DNA of 54,715 nucleotides from Bacteroidales bacterium (GTDB taxonomy: Bacteria > Bacteroidota > Bacteroidia > Bacteroidales > Bacteroidaceae): contig JAQXRG010000129.1 of NCBI GenBank assembly GCA_029218405.1, positions 1 through 54,715 of the forward strand, given 5' to 3'. Each line of letters opens with the position of its first letter. Position 1 is the first letter of the stretch. A program made the translations under genes and the position numbers. The notes under the pieces were generated by a model that was given only the letters and a program-made list of their open reading frames with translations, was not told the DNA's origin and did no database searches. Shown one piece after another: positions 33,101-40,528 of the stretch.

Positions 33101-35743
33101 CCCCATGGATGGGACTTGTCGCTGGACCTTCCCCGACGGATTCCTTACCATCAGGTGGAGTCGTCCTGGGCCGGCTCCATGGCCTATATGGGAGCCGATT
33201 TCCCCTTTGTGCGGGTGGACGACGGCCTACAGGTAGTGGATGGTGCTTATAGCCGGTTGTTCGAGTCGGTTCCTTGGCGGCGGATAGACCTTGTGCGTCC
33301 GTTATTGAGGGCGAACGCCAGCGTGAAAAGCGCCGTCCTGTCGGCGGACGCGGAAACAGCGTCGGTAGCAGCCGCTCCCCGGAGCTGGAAGCAGACGGGA
33401 GAGGAGCAGGTGGCAGAAGAGGCCGTGATGACGGACGAGAACAGGGGGGCGGAAGCACCGTTGCCCGAGGGGACCTTACGGAGCCACCTGGCGGAGACCG
33501 CCTTCTTCTACCCTTGTCTCCGTACGGATTCGGCAGGCAGGGTCAGCCTGACCTTTACGATGCCTGACGCGCTGACACGTTGGCGCTTCCTGGGACTCGC
33601 CCACACGGCGTCCCTGCAATACGGACTGTGCACGGCCGAAGCGGTGACGCAGAAAGCGTTCATGGTGCAGCCCAACTGGCCTCGCTTCTTCCGCCGGGGA
33701 GACCGTGCGACGGTGGCGGCCGCTATCGTTAACCTTTCCTCGCAGCCGGTGGCCGGCACGGCCTTCCTGGAACTGCGTGACCCTGAGACGGAGCAAGTGG
33801 TGCTCAGGCGCACCCTGCCGTTCGACGTGGCCGCAGGAGCAACCACGGACGTGCGTTTCGACTGTCCCGTTCCGCAGGGACACAGCCTGCTGGTAGGCCG
33901 TCTGTTGGCCGAGGGCGGTGCATTGGCCGATGGTGAGCAGCAGTATGTGCCCGTCCTCACCGACCAGGAATGGGTGACGGAAACCGTTCCCTTCCAGCTG
34001 TACGACGGAGAGACGGTGACGGTACGGCAAAAGGAATTGTTCAACCGCCAGAGCCGGACGGCGCAAGGGCACCGGCTGACACTGGAGCTGACGGCGAATC
34101 CCGACTGGTACGCGGTGCAAGCACTGCCGGTGTTGGCCGACCCACAGACCGACGATGCCCTGGCGTGGGCGACGGCGCTGTACGTACAATCAGTGGCGGC
34201 CCAGATCGTAGAGACCCGGCCTCGCCTCCGCGAGCAGTTGGCGGCTTGGCAGGGGCAGGGTACCACCGCCTCCGAGGTGGCCAGCCGTCTGGAACAGAAC
34301 CCCGACCTGCGTCAACTGCTGCTGGCAGAGACCCCCTGGGTGGTAGAGGCGGCCGAGGAGAGCGACCGACAGCGGCGGATAGCGGTGCTGCTGGAGCTGA
34401 ACGGGCTGCGAGACCGGCAGCAGCGGGCGGTCCGCCGCCTGAAAGCCTTGCAGGGTGCCAACGGGGCGTGGAGCTGGTTTGAGGGAATGGCTGGCAGTGC
34501 GTCCGTGACCTTGCGGGTGGTGGAACTGCTGGCCCGGCTGCAGGCCATGGGCGTGGCGTTGGACACGGATACCCGGTCACTGTATGAACGGGGACTGTCG
34601 TTCTTACGGCGCGATGTGGCGGAGACGGTGCGGCGGATGCAGGAGCAGCCGGCGGCACAACCGCTGCTCTCTCCGCAAAGCGAGGCAGTGGGTTACCTGT
34701 ATGTTTGTGCCATCGATTCGTTGGCTGGCCGCTGGGCGGACCGGGCGGTGAACGACTGGTTGTGCACGCGGTTGGAGAACCGCTCCGCCGACTTTTCCAT
34801 CCAGGAGAAGGCACGGCTGGCGATAGTACTGCAGTCGGCCGGCCGGTCCGAACAGGCGGCGGTCCTGATACGTTCGCTGCAGGAGCATTTGGTGAGCGCA
34901 CCGGGGATGGGACAGTATTTCGATACCGGGAAGGCAGAATACACGTTCGGCAGCTATCGTATTCCGACCCACGTGGCCGCGATGGAGGCCCTTGCCCGGT
35001 TAGCTCCCGACGAGACAGTGCTCGACGCCATGAAGTTGTGGTTGCTCCGCCAGAAGCAGGTACAGGTTTGGGAGTCTCCTTTGGCGACGGCAGATGCCGT
35101 CCATGCGTTCTTCTGCCTGGGCGGACAGCGTCCGGCGGAAGGAGGTGTGCTGCAGGCGACCATCGGCAAGGAACGGGTGGAAACACCGGCTGGCGCCCAG
35201 GGCTATGTGCGCCGTACGCTGACAGGTTCTGCCGCCCGTCGTGCGGATATCCGTGTCAGCCGTCAGGGCAGCGGAATGGGCTGGGGAGCGGTCTATGCCC
35301 AATACTTAGAGGAGCAGGACAAGCTGCAGGCACACACCCTTCCGGAGTTACGGGTGGAGCGGACCTGGTTCCGGGAGGGCCACCCGTTGGACGAAGGGGC
35401 GGCCTTACAGGTGGGCGACCGGGTGACCGTACGGCTGACGGTGACAGCCGGTCGCGACATGGATTTCGTGCAGCTGACGGACAGCCGTCCGGCGTGCATG
35501 GAACCCGTGGAAGCGTTGTCCGGATACCAATGGAACGGAGGAACGGGCTGTTACCGGATCGTGCGCGATGCTTCCACCCAGTTCTTTTTTGACCATCTGC
35601 GCAAAGGCACGCACGTGCTGGAATACACCGTCCGCATCGACCGGCAGGGCACCTATCAGGCAGGCACCGCCACTGTACAGTCGGCCTATGCCCCTGAACT
35701 GGCCGCCCATACGGCCGGCAGACGGTGGGTGGTGGCTCCCTGA
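30113..35743 (+). CDS. Giant alpha-2-macroglobulin-like envelope protein (no thioester seen)
   Basis: The protein has 1876 residues with a signal peptide ending near AVQAQA and no lipobox. Residues to about 330 are helical. MG-type beta domains follow, with LKGRLYTDRALYRPGQVVHVSGLLWR and FRVEEYKRPTFGVEFQPYDAPY as clear family marks. Further on, SLTFTMPDALTRWRFLGLAHT and AFMVQPNWPRFFRRGD lead into a helical thioester-type domain and a C-terminal beta domain. The thioester CxEQ motif is absent: the matching place reads TDDALAWATALY. Bacterial homologues are thought to trap or block attacking peptidases in the envelope. Without a thioester it would act by shape only. No pbpC-like partner is nearby. 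Confidence 0.88.
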   Translation: MKRMMRNWVCGTLVMVVWLCLQGMAVQAQAPSYERLWAKVDSLVRQDLPRSVLKAVEEIAARAEAERNVPQLMKAYLTRSACRVQLTPDSLSAERKALTAWAEQETDVVAKAVLYNVLGGQWLDGTEKDVQQAVHYFRLSLQAKERLAETPAGNFRPMTVPGRLSERYFKDNLYDLLVRQAIRKLSSQAPWAERDKALEVCWDWYEELSAWYEGKGDRQAAFLTREAQLWFQLERMAHLRRYVLEKDEAERRLRSLVQAGEELSVGADAAVKLAEWYLRQDEREKVVEVAQEALRRFPKGEWADHLHRYVRAAVRPELQARLPFVYPDRLADVHVRFANLTGVTFECYRLSLPPASPLLRGDLKEAELARRYGKKVSSASFSLVPRKDYRAADTVLQVQLPEAGVYLMKQVPKGHADKAAYTLLHLSPYQAVFVPVDARRMEVVAMDKLTGQPVAGAELVTYRYMGGEYQQQHVFPAGPDGSVVWELPDKGTVYYNVRTSGNDFMPVCARSARLRGTYQRQEGTELKGRLYTDRALYRPGQVVHVSGLLWRQNGDSLHVAAGERRQLSLVTEAGELARLEVVTDMMGVLQGELVLPSSLRPGTYTVRCQEAARTFRVEEYKRPTFGVEFQPYDAPYHFGDSVEVKAVARTFAGAPVQEAVVRYRVLRQERRWFRWGSVREEQVAAGVTRTDAEGWLCVPARLAEPEGLERENYVLYRLLAEVTNGAGETQESVMELPVARQSVGLQVKGLPEVWQKEQALDLQFQALNLKGRSVELSVGYQVEAVGDDGRPVAVALKGEAMSNRPVDTSAFQALASGRYRLVLTVSDTEGEVSQVEREFVLFSGEDRRMPYTTDAWFHADGSVFGPGQEVTCYAGSSCQEVYLLVDVYCGTRRIESRRERMDNEVRAFRFAYRPEYGDGLLVSFAFVKEGVLYSHIQRIEKARPDQRLEVRWTSFRDRLQPGAQEEWQLKVTDPLGRPVAASLMATLYDASLDALVPHGWDLSLDLPRRIPYHQVESSWAGSMAYMGADFPFVRVDDGLQVVDGAYSRLFESVPWRRIDLVRPLLRANASVKSAVLSADAETASVAAAPRSWKQTGEEQVAEEAVMTDENRGAEAPLPEGTLRSHLAETAFFYPCLRTDSAGRVSLTFTMPDALTRWRFLGLAHTASLQYGLCTAEAVTQKAFMVQPNWPRFFRRGDRATVAAAIVNLSSQPVAGTAFLELRDPETEQVVLRRTLPFDVAAGATTDVRFDCPVPQGHSLLVGRLLAEGGALADGEQQYVPVLTDQEWVTETVPFQLYDGETVTVRQKELFNRQSRTAQGHRLTLELTANPDWYAVQALPVLADPQTDDALAWATALYVQSVAAQIVETRPRLREQLAAWQGQGTTASEVASRLEQNPDLRQLLLAETPWVVEAAEESDRQRRIAVLLELNGLRDRQQRAVRRLKALQGANGAWSWFEGMAGSASVTLRVVELLARLQAMGVALDTDTRSLYERGLSFLRRDVAETVRRMQEQPAAQPLLSPQSEAVGYLYVCAIDSLAGRWADRAVNDWLCTRLENRSADFSIQEKARLAIVLQSAGRSEQAAVLIRSLQEHLVSAPGMGQYFDTGKAEYTFGSYRIPTHVAAMEALARLAPDETVLDAMKLWLLRQKQVQVWESPLATADAVHAFFCLGGQRPAEGGVLQATIGKERVETPAGAQGYVRRTLTGSAARRADIRVSRQGSGMGWGAVYAQYLEEQDKLQAHTLPELRVERTWFREGHPLDEGAALQVGDRVTVRLTVTAGRDMDFVQLTDSRPACMEPVEALSGYQWNGGTGCYRIVRDASTQFFFDHLRKGTHVLEYTVRIDRQGTYQAGTATVQSAYAPELAAHTAGRRWVVAP

Positions 35744-35809
35744 CCGCTTGCGGAAAAGAACAAGATAGGAAAGCAATGGTCCCGGTCCGCCAAAATAGCG
35801 GGCGAAAAA

Positions 35810-35841
35810 TTTGCGGGAGTGCCATTCTTTTCCTATCTTTG
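35810..35841 (+). promoter_or_regulatory. Promoter of the DUF1573-meaB pair
   Basis: TTTG (35810-35813) and TATCTTTG (35834-35841) are 20 bp apart, a full consensus match. The ATG at 35894 is 52 bp further on. Confidence 0.82.
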
Positions 35842-35893
35842 TTTCGTTGAACCCAGGAGTCCTTCGTGATTCTATTAATATATTCTTGCACCG

Positions 35894-36973
35894 ATGAAAC
35901 AACTCTTCATGATGATATGTGGGCTGCTGCTGGCCGTCCAGGGACTGCAGGCGCAGCCGAAAATTACTTTTCAACAAGAAAACCAGGAACTGGGATATGT
36001 CTTGTGGCGTAACCCGGTGACGATACAGTTCTCGTTTACCAATACCGGCGACAAGCCCTTGGTCATTTCGAACGTCACCGCTTCGTGCGGTTGCACGAAG
36101 GCCACCTGGACGGAAGCTCCCGTTCCGGCCGGAGGCAAGGGAGTGGTGACCGCCGTGTTCGATGCCGAGGCTATCGGACACTTTTATAAAGAGGTGGGCG
36201 TGTACTGCAACGCCGCTTCCCGTCCCATTTACCTCACGTTTAACGGCGAAGTGACCGCCGATGCCCGCAACTACAGCTTCACGCATCCCTTCGGGTTCGG
36301 TCCCATCCGTACGGACAAGGATGAGCTGGACTTCGACGATGTGAACAAGGGAGAACAGCCGGTCATCGAGATAGGAGTGGCCAATACCTCTTCGAAAGCC
36401 TACACCCCCGTGCTGATGCACCTGCCGCCGTACCTGCGTGCGGTGGCCGAGCCGGAGACCCTGGGCAAGGGCAAGGCCGGGAAGATACGGGTGACGCTGG
36501 ATACCGGCAAGTTGCCGAAGTGGGGCATTACCCGTGCGTCGGTTTACCTCTCCCGTTTCCCTGGCGACAAGGTCGGCAGTGACAACGAGTTGCCGCTTTC
36601 CGTGGTGTTGTTGCCCGATTTTTCGAACCTTACGGAGCAGGAGAAGGCGAATCCTCCTGTCCTCTCGCTCTCTACGGCAGGCAAGGAACTGGATTTCGGT
36701 GTGCTGGAAGGCCGTCAGAAGAAGTCACAGACCGTGGTGATTACGAACACGGGACGTTCCACCCTGCTGATACAGGACATGCAGGTGTTCAGCATGGCCC
36801 TGGCGGTGAAACTGAACAAACGCTCGCTGAAGCCGGGCGAGAGCGCCAAGATGAAGGTGACGGTGCTGGCAGAGAATCTTCCGCGGGTGAAGGGAACTCC
36901 CCGCATCCTGATGATAACGAATGACCCGCAACAGCCCAAGGTGTCGGTGCGGGTGAAAGCAACCTTAAAATGA
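35894..36973 (+). CDS. Secreted DUF1573 repeat protein
   Basis: The protein has 359 residues with a signal peptide MKQLFMMICGLLLAVQGLQA. The first repeat is a textbook DUF1573: FSFTNTGDKPLVISNVTASCGCTKATW, with the paired cysteines in SCGC. Two more Ig-like repeats follow: LDFDDVNKGEQPVIEIGVANTSSKAY and LDFGVLEGRQKKSQTVVITNTGRSTLLI. These lack the cysteines. The fold is like ASH or MSP domains. Role is unknown, though such proteins are numerous in Bacteroidetes. The stop is one base from the meaB start, so the pair is one operon. The functional link between a secreted protein and a cytoplasmic chaperone is unclear and may be only positional. Confidence 0.88.
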   Translation: MKQLFMMICGLLLAVQGLQAQPKITFQQENQELGYVLWRNPVTIQFSFTNTGDKPLVISNVTASCGCTKATWTEAPVPAGGKGVVTAVFDAEAIGHFYKEVGVYCNAASRPIYLTFNGEVTADARNYSFTHPFGFGPIRTDKDELDFDDVNKGEQPVIEIGVANTSSKAYTPVLMHLPPYLRAVAEPETLGKGKAGKIRVTLDTGKLPKWGITRASVYLSRFPGDKVGSDNELPLSVVLLPDFSNLTEQEKANPPVLSLSTAGKELDFGVLEGRQKKSQTVVITNTGRSTLLIQDMQVFSMALAVKLNKRSLKPGESAKMKVTVLAENLPRVKGTPRILMITNDPQQPKVSVRVKATLK

Positions 36974-36974
36974 A

Positions 36975-38129
36975 ATGCGTATGGAACATCCAGAGAACAG
37001 TGAAGAATACAAGGGCTTGACGGTGAACAAGGGCATTGAGCAGCCGGCGACCGTAAACCCGTACCTGCAGTTCCGCAAGAAAGCCAAACGCCGTCACTTT
37101 ACGGTGGGCGAGTATGTGGAAGGCATTCTGAAAGGCGATGTGACGGTGCTGAGCCAGGCCGTGACATTGGTGGAAAGCGTGAAGCCGGAGCACCAGGCCG
37201 TGGCGCAGGAAGTCATTGAGAAATGCCTGCCGTATTCGGGCAAGTCGTTCCGCATCGGCATCAGCGGTGTGCCCGGAGCGGGCAAGAGCACCAGCATCGA
37301 TGCGTTTGGCGTGCATGTGCTGGAGCGGTATGGCGGCAAGCTGGCGGTGCTGGCCATCGACCCCAGCAGCGAGCGGTCGAAGGGCAGTATCCTGGGCGAC
37401 AAGACCCGGATGGAGAAACTCTCCGTGCATCCCGATTCGTTCGTACGTCCCAGTCCCACGGCTGGTTCGCTGGGAGGCGTGGCGCGGAAGACGCGTGAGA
37501 CCATTATCCTGTGCGAGGCGGCGGGTTTTGACAAAGTGTTTGTCGAGACGGTGGGGGTCGGACAGAGCGAGACGGCCGTCCACTCCATGGTGGACTTTTT
37601 CCTGCTGATTCAGTTAGCGGGCACGGGTGACGAGCTGCAGGGCATCAAGCGCGGCATTATGGAGATGGCAGACGGCATCATCATCAACAAGGCCGACGGC
37701 AGCAACCTGGAGAAGGCGAAGCTGGCCGCTGCGCATTTCCGGAACGCCCTGCATCTGTTCCCCGCTCCCGAGTCGGGTTGGACCCCCAAGGTGCTCACCT
37801 ATTCGGGCTTCTACGGGTTGGGTATCCGGGAAGTGTGGGACATGGTGTACGAGTATTACCACTTTGTGCAGGCGAACGGCTATTTTGAGCACCGTCGCAA
37901 CGAGCAGGCCAAGTACTGGATGTACGAGACCATCAACGAACACCTGCGCGACAGTTTCTACAACAATCCGGAGATGGCCGCTTTGCTGGCGCGGGAGGAG
38001 CAGGATGTGCTGCGGGGAGCCACCACGTCCTTCACGGCCGCCCGCAAACTGCTGGAAACCTACGCCAGGCTTTCAGGCAGCCTTTCCGTCCCCACACTAG
38101 GGCAAGGGCAAAGAGCAGACGGGTGCTGA
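36975..38129 (+). CDS. meaB: Methylmalonyl-CoA mutase GTPase chaperone MeaB
   Basis: The protein has 384 residues; a second Met two codons in is equally possible as start. Walker A is GVPGAGKS at residues 98-105. LAIDPSSERSKGSILGDKTRMEKL, VRPSPTAGSLGGVARKTRE, VFVETVGVGQSE and IIINKADG are diagnostic of MeaB/ArgK. It protects and reloads B12-dependent methylmalonyl-CoA mutase, which serves propionate formation in this group; the mutase genes are not in this window. The C-terminus seems about 20 residues longer than usual: after AARKLLETY it continues with an unusual tail that overlaps the convergent gene. Confidence 0.95.
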   Translation: MRMEHPENSEEYKGLTVNKGIEQPATVNPYLQFRKKAKRRHFTVGEYVEGILKGDVTVLSQAVTLVESVKPEHQAVAQEVIEKCLPYSGKSFRIGISGVPGAGKSTSIDAFGVHVLERYGGKLAVLAIDPSSERSKGSILGDKTRMEKLSVHPDSFVRPSPTAGSLGGVARKTRETIILCEAAGFDKVFVETVGVGQSETAVHSMVDFFLLIQLAGTGDELQGIKRGIMEMADGIIINKADGSNLEKAKLAAAHFRNALHLFPAPESGWTPKVLTYSGFYGLGIREVWDMVYEYYHFVQANGYFEHRRNEQAKYWMYETINEHLRDSFYNNPEMAALLAREEQDVLRGATTSFTAARKLLETYARLSGSLSVPTLGQGQRADGC

Positions 38130-38970
38130 CTAACCAAAGGGCGGGGATGCCGGCGAGGGAGAAGACGATGGTGTCCTCTAACAGGGAATGGTTCATGATG
38201 AGGTGGTAGTTGACGGCGTTCGCTTCCTTCCGGTTGACCAGTCCCTGCTCCTCCAGTTCCAGCATCACTGCCGAACCATAGCTGATGCCGAGAACGTTGC
38301 CCACCAACCACATGTAGGCGGCATGGCGCGGCAGGCCGAACACGCGCATCAGGGGGGAGAGCGAGCGGGAGAGGGGTTGCAGCAGTCCGTAGGCCTCCAG
38401 CAGCCGCTGGACCACCATCAGCGCGTAGATAATCAGGAAGACCATCACCGCCATCTTCAGTTGGGAGAGGCCCCAGGTGGTCATTACCTCTCCCCATGAG
38501 CTGTCGGCCGCCGCTCCCAGGTAGAGGAAGCTACCCGGCAGTTCGGGCAGGAGTCGGTTCATCAGCAGGGCACAGGAAAAGGCCATCGTGATGCGGAGAA
38601 CGGCCATTTCCCAAAAGGAGGAGCCGGTGCGCCGGTTCACCTCACATTCCATGGGCAGGGCGTGGCAGAGCGCGGTCATCAGGCTCAGGAGGGTGGCCTG
38701 CTTGAGTGTCAAGGGGACTGCCATCATGGCGGCGATGCCTGCATAGGTGCCTGCGGCGGCTCCTGACAGGAAGATGACCGCCGACGAGCCCGGCAGCCCG
38801 AGGTGGACGAAGACCGGATGGAGGTAGCCTGCCATCCAGTCTAGGACACCCCAGTGCTGGAGCAGTGTCACTCCCAGCGAGATGGGAATCATGAGTTTGA
38901 GCAGCCATGTGGTGCTTTTGCGGGTCGCGGGCAAGGCGGCCCGCAGACTTTGAATCAGTTTGTTGTTCAT
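38032..38970 (-). CDS. Nucleoside-recognition (Gate) domain membrane protein
   Basis: The protein has 312 residues from the ATG at 38970. The frame is open to 39060, but the extra part has no membrane signal and MNNKLIQSLRAALPATRKSTTWLLKLMIPISLG is a natural start. It has about eight membrane segments. IFLSGAAAGTYAGIAAMMAVPLT and VGNVLGISYGSAVMLELEE are typical of the SpmA/SpmB-like Gate domain. Such proteins are predicted transporters or membrane regulators; the substrate is unknown. The 3' end overlaps the end of meaB on the other strand by 98 bp. Its promoter is at 39089-39119, leaving a leader of roughly 110 bases. Confidence 0.8.
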   Translation of the reverse strand: MNNKLIQSLRAALPATRKSTTWLLKLMIPISLGVTLLQHWGVLDWMAGYLHPVFVHLGLPGSSAVIFLSGAAAGTYAGIAAMMAVPLTLKQATLLSLMTALCHALPMECEVNRRTGSSFWEMAVLRITMAFSCALLMNRLLPELPGSFLYLGAAADSSWGEVMTTWGLSQLKMAVMVFLIIYALMVVQRLLEAYGLLQPLSRSLSPLMRVFGLPRHAAYMWLVGNVLGISYGSAVMLELEEQGLVNRKEANAVNYHLIMNHSLLEDTIVFSLAGIPALWLVSTRLLFALALVWGRKGCLKAWRRFPAVCGRP

Positions 38971-39088
38971 TTTACTTCCAGCGTTACCATCAACTTGGCC
39001 GACAGTCGTACGGTCGGTCCTCTTCGTCGCGAGCCGTGCATCGCGGACCTCCGAAGACATTCCGTGGGTCGGGGTTGAAAATTCTCGG

Positions 39089-39119
39089 CAAAGCTACTCA
39101 TTCGTCCTGGATTATTCAA
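39089..39119 (-). promoter_or_regulatory. Promoter of the Gate-domain gene
   Basis: On the minus strand TTG (39117-39119) and TAGCTTTG (39089-39096) are 20 bp apart, a full consensus match. The gap 38971-39295 holds this promoter, its long leader and the arabinose control region; I see no gene in it. Confidence 0.8.
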
Positions 39120-39175
39120 AGAAACCAGCGTAAAATTTGCGGTAAGAGGAATAAAAAAGAAAATAATCGGAAAAC

Positions 39176-39258
39176 ATGTTGCATAACAGGTGGATATATT
39201 AGAGTATTATTACACTTATTCGTAATGTTGCAACCGGAATGAGTGTGGAATATACACT
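39176..39258 (+). promoter_or_regulatory. Putative control region of the arabinose operon
   Basis: TAATGTTG (39223-39230) is one base off TAnnTTTG and is a possible -7 box. An inverted repeat AGTGT-N7-ACACT (39242-39258) lies just downstream, where a repressor would block transcription. A related stretch, GAGTATTATTACACT, is at 39202-39216. ATGTTGCA occurs twice, at 39176-39183 and 39225-39232. The palindrome is a candidate AraR operator, but I could not compare it with a known AraR motif. Confidence 0.4.
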
Positions 39259-39295
39259 ATGGATTCTTACCGATGACTTACCTGAAAAATTCTAT

Positions 39296-40459
39296 ATGAA
39301 ACGAACAACGAACAAACAACTACAAGGGCTTCTGGCTTTCGGTACGGCTGTTTTTCTCATGGGCAGCTGTACCGGCGGCGGGAGCGATGAGGTGATGACC
39401 TTGTCGGGCCTGCGGCCCTCGGACTTTGAGACAACCGTGGACGGCACGCGGCAGACACATCTTTATACATTGAAGAACGCGCGGGGCATGGAAGTCTGCG
39501 TGACGAACTTCGGCGGACGCATCGTGTCGCTGATGGTGCCCGACCGCGACGGAAAGATGACGGATGTGGTACTGGGCTTCGATAAGGTGGCCGATTACCA
39601 GACCATCCCGAGCGACTTCGGGGCCTCTATCGGACGGTACGCCAACCGCATCGGTCAGGGGCGTTTCGTGCTGGATGGTGACACCATCCGCCTGCCCCAG
39701 AACAATTTCGGACATTGCCTGCACGGCGGCCCTACCGGCTGGCAGTACCAGGTGTATGAAGGACGGCAGGAGAACGACAGCACGCTGACACTGACCCTGC
39801 AGTCGCCTGACGGCGACAACAACTTCCCGGGCAACGTGACCGCCCAGGTGACCTACCGGCTGACACCCGACAATGCCGTTGACATCGCCTACGAGGCGGT
39901 GACGGACAAGAAGACCATCCTCAACATGACCCATCATTCCTACTTTAACCTGAACGGTGACCCTTCCCGTCCCGCAATGGACCAGGTACTGTATGTGGCG
40001 GCGGACAGCATCACCCCCGTGGACAGTACGTTCATGACCACGGGTGAAATGATGGCGGTCGCCGGTACTCCGTTCGATTTTACCATTCCCAAGCCCCTGG
40101 CGCCTTCCGTAGAGGACAGTGCCAATGAACAGGTGCGGTGCGGCAACGGGTTCGACCATAACTGGGTGCTGAAGACCAAAGGGGACCTCACCCAAGTGGC
40201 CGCCCGGCTGAGCAGTCCCACGACAGGGATTGTGCTGGAAGTCTATACCGACGAGCCGGGCATCCAGGTCTATACCGGCAACTTCCTCGACGGGACCGTG
40301 AAGGGGAAACACGGCATTGTCTATCCGCAGCACGCCTCCGTCTGCTTGGAGACCCAGCATTATCCCGACAGCCCCAACAAGCCGCAATGGCCTTCCGTGG
40401 TGTTGGAGCCGGGACAAAAATACACCAGCCGTTGTATCTATCGGTTCGGGAAAGAATGA
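39296..40459 (+). CDS. Aldose 1-epimerase lipoprotein (arabinose mutarotase)
   Basis: The protein has 387 residues from the ATG at 39296, which gives a lipoprotein signal ending FLMGSC-T. The 39239 start would place 19 residues before it. GalM family marks are present: FGASIGRYANRIGQGRF, NNFGHCLHGGPTGWQYQVYE, MTHHSYFNLNG and a late Glu-rich LEVYTDEPGIQVYTGNFLDG. It interconverts alpha and beta anomers outside the cytoplasm, which speeds sugar uptake. As first gene of the arabinose operon it matches the epimerase position in the Bacteroides thetaiotaomicron ara operon, where it is called araM. Confidence 0.92.
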   Translation: MKRTTNKQLQGLLAFGTAVFLMGSCTGGGSDEVMTLSGLRPSDFETTVDGTRQTHLYTLKNARGMEVCVTNFGGRIVSLMVPDRDGKMTDVVLGFDKVADYQTIPSDFGASIGRYANRIGQGRFVLDGDTIRLPQNNFGHCLHGGPTGWQYQVYEGRQENDSTLTLTLQSPDGDNNFPGNVTAQVTYRLTPDNAVDIAYEAVTDKKTILNMTHHSYFNLNGDPSRPAMDQVLYVAADSITPVDSTFMTTGEMMAVAGTPFDFTIPKPLAPSVEDSANEQVRCGNGFDHNWVLKTKGDLTQVAARLSSPTTGIVLEVYTDEPGIQVYTGNFLDGTVKGKHGIVYPQHASVCLETQHYPDSPNKPQWPSVVLEPGQKYTSRCIYRFGKE

Positions 40460-40528
40460 AATCTGACGGAAGGAAGACTGAACGGCTCCTGTTGAAAGAA
40501 TGATTGTTTAACTTTAAAATAAGTAATT

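Noticed and set aside
39239-39295. Earlier start for the arabinose mutarotase
   Set aside because: It would put 19 residues ahead of a clean lipoprotein signal and overlap the probable operator.
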